Shown: positions 7,025 to 12,191 of the stretch, in pieces
Position numbering within the stretch: the first letter of the stretch is position 1
Layout: every line of letters starts with the position of its first letter
DNA from: an uncultured Clostridia bacterium
GTDB lineage: Bacteria > Bacillota > Clostridia > Christensenellales > Borkfalkiaceae
DNA: 12,191 nucleotides
Assembly (NCBI GenBank): GCA_945834965.1
Contig: CAMAHZ010000026.1
Span: 1-12,191 of the forward strand
Direction: 5' to 3'
Position numbers and translations under genes: made by a program
The notes under the pieces: model-generated
Told to the model about the DNA's origin: nothing
What the model saw: the letters and a program-made list of their open reading frames with translations, nothing else
Databases searched by the model: none

Positions 7025-7066
7025 GGCGTGTACTTGGCAATAGCACACCCGTAAAAAATTATAATA

Positions 7067-7096
7067 ATTTTAAAACCCTTACCTGCTTTTTGTCAA
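7067..7096 (-). promoter_or_regulatory. Predicted glyQS promoter
   Basis: Read leftward, TTGACA (7091-7096, perfect -35) is followed after 18 bp by TAAAAT (7067-7072, five of six -10 bases). Transcription would start near 7060 and give a leader of about 50 bases. A TATAAT-like sequence a few bases further on lies too far from the -35 box. The short leader leaves no room for a T-box, which is the usual control of glyQS in Firmicutes. Confidence 0.7.
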
Positions 7097-7110
7097 GTAA
7101 ATAAAGGCTT

Positions 7111-7128
7111 TATCGGGCTATATCGGGC
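7111..7128. repeat. Direct repeat TATCGGGC with 10-bp period upstream of glyQS promoter
   Basis: TATCGGGC occurs at 7111-7118 and again at 7121-7128. The units start 10 bp apart, so they would face the same side of the helix. The pair ends 14 bp upstream of the glyQS -35 box and is GC-rich within an AT-rich spacer. It is a candidate binding site for a regulator, though two eight-base copies could also be chance. Confidence 0.4.
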
Positions 7129-7204
7129 GATTATTTGGTTAAAATTCGCAAAAGCTGCAAGTTAAATAAATTTTTTCAAAAAATGAAAAATTTAGCAAAA
7201 ATTC

Positions 7205-7233
7205 TATACATTAGTGCTTTTGTATGTTATAAT
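7205..7233 (+). promoter_or_regulatory. fhs promoter with extended -10 and A-tract UP-like element
   Basis: A perfect TATAAT (7228-7233) is preceded by TGT (7225-7227), an extended -10. TATACA (7205-7210), with four of six consensus bases, sits 17 bp upstream as the -35 box. Just upstream, 7171-7204 is dominated by A and T runs and resembles an UP element. Transcription should begin near 7240, giving a ~35-base leader with an AAAGGAG ribosome binding site (7264-7270) and no room for a tetrahydrofolate riboswitch. Confidence 0.8.
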
Positions 7234-7275
7234 GGGTTAGCTATATATATTTATTATCGCGCGAAAGGAGTTTAA

Positions 7276-8937
7276 ATGCTTACCGATATCGAGATTGCTG
7301 AAAGCGCAAAGCTTGAAGATATTCGCACCATTGCGGCAAAACTTAATTTAAATGAAGACGATTTGGAACTATACGGCAAATACAAAGCCAAGGTCAACTT
7401 GAAAAATTATTCGCCTAAGTCCAAGCTCGTGCTCGTTACGGCGATTAACCCCACCGCAAGCGGCGAAGGTAAGACGACGGTTTCAATAGGTCTTGCAGAC
7501 GGTATGGCAAAGCTTGGTAAAAAGGTGTGCCTTGCCTTAAGAGAGCCTTCTTTAGGTCCCGTGTTCGGCATTAAAGGCGGTGCGGCAGGCGGCGGCTACG
7601 CTCAGGTCGTGCCTATGGCGGACATCAATTTGCATTTTACGGGCGACTTGCACGCAATTACCGCGGCAAACAACCTTTTATGCGCAATGATAGATAACCA
7701 TATCTTCCGCGGTAACGCACTCGGCATTAAGGAAGTTTACTTCCACCGCTGTATGGATATGAACGACAGGGCGTTAAGGGATATCACCTTAGATTGTCCT
7801 GCCGGCAATATGAAGGGCTGTGAAAGCTATACCCGAAAAGAGAGCTTTTCGATTACAGCCGCAAGCGAAGTTATGGCGATTTTGTGCCTTGCTAAGGACT
7901 TGGGCGACTTAAAAACCCGTTTGGGCAATATAATAGTCGGTGAGAATAATAACGGCGATTTCGTCTATGCAAGGGATATCAAGGCGGACGGCGCTATGGC
8001 AACGCTTTTAAAGGACGCTATCAACCCCAACTTGGTGCAGACGTTGGAAGGTACTCCTGCGTTCGTTCACGGCGGACCCTTTGCAAATATTGCCCACGGC
8101 TGTAACTCAATAAGGGCGACTATGGCGGCTATGACGCTTGCGGACTACACCGTAACCGAAGCAGGTTTCGGCGCAGACTTAGGCGCGGAAAAATTCTTGG
8201 ACGCTAAGTGCAGAATTGCAGGTATTCAACCCAACTGCGTGGTGGTGGTTGCAACCGTCAAGGCGTTAAAACTTCACGGCGGCGCAGATAAGGCAATGCT
8301 CTCTCAAGAGAATATTTCCGCTCTCAAGGCGGGCTTGCCCAACCTTTTAAAACACGTGGAAAATATGCGTTCTGTCTATAAAAAGCCCGTCGTGGTTGCA
8401 ATGAACCGCTTTATTTCGGACACACCTACAGAGATTGAGACGGTTATGTCCGCCTGTGAGCAGGTGGGCGCAAAAGCCGTATTCACCGACGTATTCGCAA
8501 AGGGCGGCGACGGCGGTAAGGAGCTTGCAAAAGCCGTAGTAGACGCCTGCGATATACCCAGCGAATTGCACTACGCCTACGATTTAAACGACGATATCAA
8601 GACCAAAATAGACGGCATAGTTAAAAACGTGTACGGCGGCGACGGTGCAGAGTACAGCGAACTCGCCCTTAAAAAGATTGACGATTTCGAGAAAAAGGGC
8701 GTAAGGGGCTTACCCGTAATAATCGCAAAAACGCAGTACTCGCTTTCGGATAACCCTGCGCTTTTGGCGGCGCCTTGCGGCTTTAAAATCTTCGTCAGGG
8801 ATATAGAGCTTAGGGGCGGAGCAGGCTTTATAGTTGCCGTTGCAGGCAGTATAATGCTTATGCCCGGGCTTGGCAAAGTGCCCTGTGCAGAGCATATCGA
8901 TATCGACGAACAAGGTAACATCACAGGGCTTTCTTAA
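7276..8937 (+). CDS. fhs: Formate-tetrahydrofolate ligase (10-formyl-THF synthetase)
   Basis: This cytosolic enzyme joins formate to tetrahydrofolate with ATP hydrolysis, giving 10-formyl-THF. The product feeds purine synthesis and formyl-Met initiation and, in acetogens, the methyl branch of the Wood-Ljungdahl pathway. The 553 residues match the usual ~555. Visible blocks include the phosphate-binding loop PTASGEGKTT (59-68), EPSLGPVFGIKGGAAGGGYAQ (90-110) and the following VVPMADINLHFTGDLHAIT block. The C-terminal part ends with MPGLGKVPCAEHIDID. ATG 7276 has an AAAGGAG site five bases upstream. It has its own strong promoter and is followed 71 bp later by glnS. Presence of fhs alone does not show acetogenesis, because no other Wood-Ljungdahl gene is in the window. 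Confidence 0.98.
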   Translation: MLTDIEIAESAKLEDIRTIAAKLNLNEDDLELYGKYKAKVNLKNYSPKSKLVLVTAINPTASGEGKTTVSIGLADGMAKLGKKVCLALREPSLGPVFGIKGGAAGGGYAQVVPMADINLHFTGDLHAITAANNLLCAMIDNHIFRGNALGIKEVYFHRCMDMNDRALRDITLDCPAGNMKGCESYTRKESFSITAASEVMAILCLAKDLGDLKTRLGNIIVGENNNGDFVYARDIKADGAMATLLKDAINPNLVQTLEGTPAFVHGGPFANIAHGCNSIRATMAAMTLADYTVTEAGFGADLGAEKFLDAKCRIAGIQPNCVVVVATVKALKLHGGADKAMLSQENISALKAGLPNLLKHVENMRSVYKKPVVVAMNRFISDTPTEIETVMSACEQVGAKAVFTDVFAKGGDGGKELAKAVVDACDIPSELHYAYDLNDDIKTKIDGIVKNVYGGDGAEYSELALKKIDDFEKKGVRGLPVIIAKTQYSLSDNPALLAAPCGFKIFVRDIELRGGAGFIVAVAGSIMLMPGLGKVPCAEHIDIDEQGNITGLS

Positions 8938-9008
8938 GATTTTTGGTTAAATTACACCATTGCAGTAAATAACTATCACGGAATTTAGGCGAGATTATAG
9001 GACGGAAT

Positions 9009-10655
9009 ATGGAACTTCCCGAAGCAACTAATTTTATTGAACAGTATATAAACGAAGATTTGGCAAGCGGCAAGTACGAAGGCAGGGGCAACGAAATCGT
9101 AGTAAGATTTCCCCCCGAACCCAACGGCTATCTTCACATAGGGCACGTTAAGGCGTTGTGCATCAACTTTGGCGTTAAGGAAAGATACAACGGTAAACTC
9201 AACCTGCGTATGGACGACACCAACCCCGCTAAAGAAGATTATAACTACGTCAATTCGATTGTGGAAGCGGTTAAGTGGTTGGGCTTTGAATACGACAACC
9301 TTTTCTACGCATCCGACTATTACGACAAAATGTACGAGATTGCAGAGAAGTATATTATGGACGGCAACGCCTACGTATGCGATTTATCGGCAGAGCAGAT
9401 TACGGCGACAAGGGGAACGCTTACCGAGCCCGGTAAGGATAGCCCCTACAGAAATCGCTCGGTTGAAGAGAACTTAAAGCTCTTTAGGGAGATGAAGGCA
9501 GGCGTCTATCCCGACGGCGCAAAGGTGTTAAGGGCAAAGATTGATATGGCTTCGCCCAACATCAATATGCGAGACCCCGTAATCTACAGAATAGCTCACG
9601 TTTCTCACTATCGTCAGGGCGACAAGTGGTGCATATATCCTATGTACGACTTTGCTCACCCCGTATCGGACGCAATCGAAGGCATTACCCATTCGCTGTG
9701 TTCGCTTGAGTTTGAAAACCACAGACCGTTATACGACTGGGTTATAGAAAAGGCTGGCTTTTCACAGCCCGTACCCAGACAGATTGAGTTTGCAAGGCTT
9801 AACATAACCAATATGCTTATGTCCAAAAGGTACTTAAAAAAGCTTGTGGACGAAGGCTTCGTGTCGGGTTGGGACGACCCCCGTATGCCCACGCTAATGG
9901 GCTTAAAGACAAGGGGCGTACCCCCTATGGCTCTGCGCAAATTCTGCGCGGATGTCGGCGTCGCTAAAAACTACGGCGTGGTCAATCTCGCTCAGCTTGA
10001 CGAGTGTATCCGCGACGAGTTAAACGCCACCGCAGAGAGAGCTATGGCTGTATCCGACCCCGTTAAACTTACAATCACCAACTACGAAGGGGAAGAAGAG
10101 TTAGACTTTGAAAAGAACCCCGTTGCAGGCGACGGCGCAACGAGAAAGATTAAATTCTCCGGCAGCGTATATATAGATAGAAGCGACTTCGCGCTCGTTC
10201 CGCCCCCCAAGTTCAAAAGGCTATATAAGGGCGGCAACGTCCGCCTTAAGGCGGCGTATATCGTCCGTTGCGACGACGTGGTTTTAGATGAAAACGGCGA
10301 AGTTAAGGAAATACTCTGTACCTACTTCCCCGAAACGCGTTCGGGCAGCGACGTAAAAAGCGAGATTAAGGCAAAGGGCGTAATTCAATGGGTAGACGCA
10401 AAATACGGAAGTAAAGTTGAGTTCAACGACTACGAACCGCTGTTATGCGACGAGCAATATCCCGACCAGGATTATGCCGAAAGATTGAACAAAAACAGCA
10501 TTAAGACCTACTGCGGAATGGCTGAACCCTATCTTCTTGAAAACGAAGGAGTATCGTTCCAGCTTATGCGTACGGGCTACTACAAGGTTTGCGAAAAAGA
10601 AGGCAAAAAGGTCCTTTCGCAAATAGTTTCTTTAAAGGACAATTTCAATAAATAA
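9009..10655 (+). CDS. glnS: Glutaminyl-tRNA synthetase
   Basis: This class I synthetase charges tRNA-Gln directly with glutamine. It has the GlnRS form of the class I signatures: PEPNGYLHIGH (36-46, ATP site) and MSKR (271-274, the KMSKS equivalent). The blocks SLCSLEFENHRPLYDW, WDDPRMPT and ECIRDELNATAERAMAV distinguish GlnRS from bacterial GluRS. The C-terminal half is the beta-barrel anticodon-binding region. The 548 residues are close to the E. coli enzyme, and no YqeY-like C-terminal extension is present. ATG 9009 has AGGA at 8999-9002. The 71-bp gap after fhs holds no clear terminator or promoter, so read-through from fhs is possible. Many Firmicutes lack GlnRS and use GluRS plus the GatCAB amidotransferase, so its presence is informative and may reflect ancient transfer. 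Confidence 0.97.
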   Translation: MELPEATNFIEQYINEDLASGKYEGRGNEIVVRFPPEPNGYLHIGHVKALCINFGVKERYNGKLNLRMDDTNPAKEDYNYVNSIVEAVKWLGFEYDNLFYASDYYDKMYEIAEKYIMDGNAYVCDLSAEQITATRGTLTEPGKDSPYRNRSVEENLKLFREMKAGVYPDGAKVLRAKIDMASPNINMRDPVIYRIAHVSHYRQGDKWCIYPMYDFAHPVSDAIEGITHSLCSLEFENHRPLYDWVIEKAGFSQPVPRQIEFARLNITNMLMSKRYLKKLVDEGFVSGWDDPRMPTLMGLKTRGVPPMALRKFCADVGVAKNYGVVNLAQLDECIRDELNATAERAMAVSDPVKLTITNYEGEEELDFEKNPVAGDGATRKIKFSGSVYIDRSDFALVPPPKFKRLYKGGNVRLKAAYIVRCDDVVLDENGEVKEILCTYFPETRSGSDVKSEIKAKGVIQWVDAKYGSKVEFNDYEPLLCDEQYPDQDYAERLNKNSIKTYCGMAEPYLLENEGVSFQLMRTGYYKVCEKEGKKVLSQIVSLKDNFNK

Positions 10656-10664
10656 GGGGGGAAT

Positions 10665-11828
10665 ATGACGGTAACGATTATATCAATTATAGCAATAAGC
10701 GTAGCCGCAGCTATGGGTGCGATTATCGGAATATTCAAAAAGGCGACGGGGCTTTCCTTCTGGGGCGCAATAGTGTTGCTAAGCGCAGCGGTTGCACTGC
10801 TCGTTGCTAAATTCGTGCCTAAAGAAAATGGTATTTACGCTTGGCTTATGCTCGGCGTGACGGTGGGCGCAATAGTGCTATTTATCTGCTTTTTCGGTTG
10901 GCTTAAAAAGTTTTTGGAAAAGCGCATAAAAAACGCACAGGAATATTCGCACTACAAAAACAAGGATAAGGTAGACGAAAACGAAGCGTACATACTCAAC
11001 GCCGTCGACGCAAAGAATAAAAAGCAGTACAGAAAGTTACGCAGAAAGCGCAGAAAGATAAAAGAATCTTCAGGCGCTTGGGGCGTTATAAACAGATTGC
11101 TCGGCTTTATCGCAGGCGGTTTAGACTGGTTGGTTGCAGTCGGCTCTATTTGCTGTATTGCGCTCATCTTCGTCGAAGTGTGCGGCATAGGCGTTATACA
11201 GGATAACGCAATCGTGCAGGAATTGCTTTCGTCGTCTGCTTGGGTAAATTTAGGCTCTAAGTTCGCTATCGATATCTTGATTATCGGCACTTTAGTTATT
11301 GCAATCAGGTCGGCTTTCAAAAGGGGTATATTCCACTATATAACCCCTATAGTCGTAATTGCAATGCTTGCAGGTTTCGGTTATTCTTCGTGGGCGATTG
11401 CGTCGTCGTCGGTATGTGCAGGAATCGTAACGAGTTTACAGGACGGCTTGCTCGTTCAGCTTACGTCTATGAACGCCGATATTTCGGCTATAGTTGCAAA
11501 GGTTATAATTACGGGCGTAATCTTCCTTTTGTCGCTTATTTTGGTCATTATTACGGGTATATATCTGCCTAAGCTTTTGAACAAATTTAGGGATAACGAC
11601 GCGTTCTACGTATTAGACGGCGTGCTTGGCGCAGTCTTTTCCTTAGCGCTCTTGCTTGTAATCTACGTTGCGTTGGGCGGCGTAGCATACACTCTTTCCG
11701 ATTTAGAGTTTATGTCAAAGTTCAGCTCTTACGAAGCGCAGTCAGCCTTTGCAAATTGTTTCTATGCGTTCAACCCGTTGGCGAGCGTGTTTGTAAATGT
11801 GCCGATAAGGTTCTGGTTTACTTATTAA
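10665..11828 (+). CDS. Multi-pass membrane protein with two CvpA-like modules (tentative)
   Basis: A 387-residue integral membrane protein starting 9 bp after glnS with an AAGGGGGG ribosome binding site, so it is almost certainly co-transcribed. About eight hydrophobic segments are visible, near 5-23, 31-51, 59-80, 146-171, 198-216, 222-246, 272-299 and 317-342. Two halves show the same layout, reminiscent of CvpA-family proteins. The first has IGIFKKATG, a helix ending WLKKFLEK, then NRLLGFIAGGLDWL. The second has RSAFKRGIF, a helix ending YLPKLLNK, then VLDGVLGAVFSLALL. The first half is interrupted by a ~55-residue soluble, highly basic stretch (about 85-140) rich in Lys and Arg. CvpA relatives have been linked to colicin V export and envelope homeostasis. 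I make no specific functional claim. The alternative is an unrelated lineage-specific membrane protein. Confidence 0.8.
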   Translation: MTVTIISIIAISVAAAMGAIIGIFKKATGLSFWGAIVLLSAAVALLVAKFVPKENGIYAWLMLGVTVGAIVLFICFFGWLKKFLEKRIKNAQEYSHYKNKDKVDENEAYILNAVDAKNKKQYRKLRRKRRKIKESSGAWGVINRLLGFIAGGLDWLVAVGSICCIALIFVEVCGIGVIQDNAIVQELLSSSAWVNLGSKFAIDILIIGTLVIAIRSAFKRGIFHYITPIVVIAMLAGFGYSSWAIASSSVCAGIVTSLQDGLLVQLTSMNADISAIVAKVIITGVIFLLSLILVIITGIYLPKLLNKFRDNDAFYVLDGVLGAVFSLALLLVIYVALGGVAYTLSDLEFMSKFSSYEAQSAFANCFYAFNPLASVFVNVPIRFWFTY

Positions 11829-11830
11829 AT

Positions 11831-11992
11831 TCTCTTCATATATACTTTGCAGTTCAGAAGAGAGATGAGCTTTGACATAATACGGCGTAAAAGCGCAGTT
11901 TGCGTTGACGAGCCGCCTTGGTCGTGTACGTCCGTGTACACTCCCTGCGGTCGGTGCTCCTGCGCCTTGAACTACTCGCTTCTCTGAAGAGA
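11831..11992. repeat. 162-bp structured intergenic element bounded by short inverted repeats
   Basis: TCTCTTCA (11831-11838) is the exact complement of TGAAGAGA (11985-11992), so the segment has 8-bp terminal inverted repeats. GAAGAGAGATG also appears as a direct repeat near both ends (11857-11867 and 11986-11996). Inside, GTGTAC (11924-11929) pairs with GTACAC (11936-11941) around a six-base loop. GC-rich segments such as CCTGCGG and CTCCTGCGCC suggest further folding. Base composition differs sharply from the flanks. The layout suits a small non-autonomous mobile or palindromic intergenic repeat, or a structured RNA. No second copy occurs in this window, so the dispersed-repeat reading is inference. 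Confidence 0.4.
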
Positions 11993-12112
11993 GATGGGTT
12001 TGAGCGTTAACGCAATAAGGTAAAGATTATTTAAAAAATAGTTTAACCAAATTTATTCTTTATTCTTTGATAAATAAGGAATATAACCGAATAAGGTAAT
12101 AATTATTACAAT

Positions 12113-12149
12113 AAAAACAGCGGTGCAAAACTTTGCGTTTTGCACCGCT
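12113..12149 (-). terminator. Leftward intrinsic terminator near the right edge
   Basis: A 13-bp perfect stem (12119-12131 with 12137-12149) has a five-base loop. On the leftward strand it is followed by GUUUUUAUUG (five U from A 12113-12117), the classical form. On the rightward strand the tail is AUCUUAUUU, which is weaker. It therefore probably ends a leftward gene that lies beyond the right edge, and may also stop rightward transcription. Confidence 0.8.
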
Positions 12150-12166
12150 ATCTTATTTAACGGCGG

Positions 12167-12191
12167 TTAAGCCTTGTCTGCAAAGCTTTCA
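12167..12191 (-). CDS. Possible C-terminal end of a leftward gene, partial
   Basis: The leftward strand reads Glu-Ser-Phe-Ala-Asp-Lys-Ala then TAA (12167-12169), 17 bases before a leftward terminator hairpin. The position is right for the end of a gene entering from the right. The other two leftward frames also reach stops here, so the frame is a guess based on the natural-looking C-terminus. The product cannot be identified from seven residues. Confidence 0.25.

Larger units (their letters stand above)
11829..12166. other. Gene-free stretch: structured element, AT-rich spacer and terminator
   Basis: No reading frame of convincing length or with a ribosome binding site lies in these ~340 bases. 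The left half (to about 11992) is GC-rich and full of short inverted repeats. The middle (about 12005-12112) is strongly AT-rich and includes AATAAGGTAA twice (12014-12023 and 12090-12099). The right part holds a leftward terminator hairpin. No clear terminator with a U-tract follows the CvpA-like gene, so the structured element may serve that role. Confidence 0.6.

Noticed and set aside
7011..7046. Longer glyQS start at 7046
   Set aside because: It would add 12 unconserved residues and place the AAAGGAG site for ATG 7010 inside the coding region.
7011..7100. T-box leader for glyQS
   Set aside because: The predicted leader is about 50 bases, with no terminator hairpin and no recognisable T-box sequence. 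A T-box needs roughly 150 bases or more.
7168..7193. AT-rich inverted repeat (AAATTTTT ... AAAAATTT) as a terminator or operator
   Set aside because: It is made only of A and T runs, lies between divergent promoters and is better read as an A-tract UP-like element for fhs.
7234..7275. Tetrahydrofolate riboswitch upstream of fhs
   Set aside because: Only about 35 bases lie between the predicted transcript start and the ATG, too few for the aptamer, and the conserved core is not seen.
11831..11992. tRNA or known small RNA gene in the GC-rich spacer
   Set aside because: A GTTCAAG string on the leftward strand resembles a T-loop, but there is no acceptor stem, anticodon arm or D-arm at matching distance.
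1..12191. CRISPR array, transposase, prophage or defence system
   Set aside because: No regularly spaced repeats and no recognisable transposase, integrase, nuclease or phage protein appear. The genes are housekeeping plus two membrane proteins.

Overview
The window looks like an ordinary chromosomal stretch from a low-to-mid GC Firmicute. It is probably a clostridial, gut-type lineage. I infer this from the S-box (SAM-I clan) riboswitch with a rho-independent terminator ahead of metK, the single-chain (alpha2) glycyl-tRNA synthetase, formate-tetrahydrofolate ligase, a YfmR/Uup-like ABC-F protein, strong AAAGGAG-type ribosome binding sites and consensus sigma-A promoters. A rank below class cannot be supported from the sequence alone. 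I see no phage genes, insertion-sequence transposase, CRISPR array, rRNA or tRNA.

Layout. (1) Leftward metK (68-1234) is transcribed from a perfect TTGACA-17-TATAAT promoter, through a SAM aptamer (1321-1402) and a terminator hairpin (1273-1303). A terminator-like hairpin at 1-26 closes the unit. (2) A rightward cluster starts back to back with metK: a COG1313/PflX-like radical SAM protein (1490-2353, probably leaderless), an ABC-F ribosome-associated ATPase (2401-4293) and an unrecognised four-helix membrane protein (4306-5475). (3) At 5476-5606 three inverted repeats separate this cluster from convergent leftward glyQS (5607-7010). (4) A divergent 265-bp spacer carries the glyQS promoter and the fhs promoter. 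(5) Rightward fhs (7276-8937), glnS (9009-10655) and an eight-helix membrane protein that looks like two fused CvpA-like modules (10665-11828) follow. (6) The last 363 bp are non-coding except perhaps for the tail of a leftward gene. They hold a GC-rich structured element (11831-11992), an AT-rich stretch and a leftward terminator (12113-12149).

Functional themes. metK makes S-adenosylmethionine and is switched off by it, and the divergent neighbour is a predicted SAM-using radical enzyme. fhs charges tetrahydrofolate with formate and so feeds one-carbon metabolism. glyQS, glnS and the ABC-F ATPase all serve translation. The two membrane proteins are the real unknowns; each is the last gene of its rightward cluster. 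I found no convincing undescribed multi-gene system. The best leads are the P4-less SAM riboswitch, the possible leaderless radical-SAM mRNA, the tandem CvpA-like protein and the 162-bp structured intergenic element.
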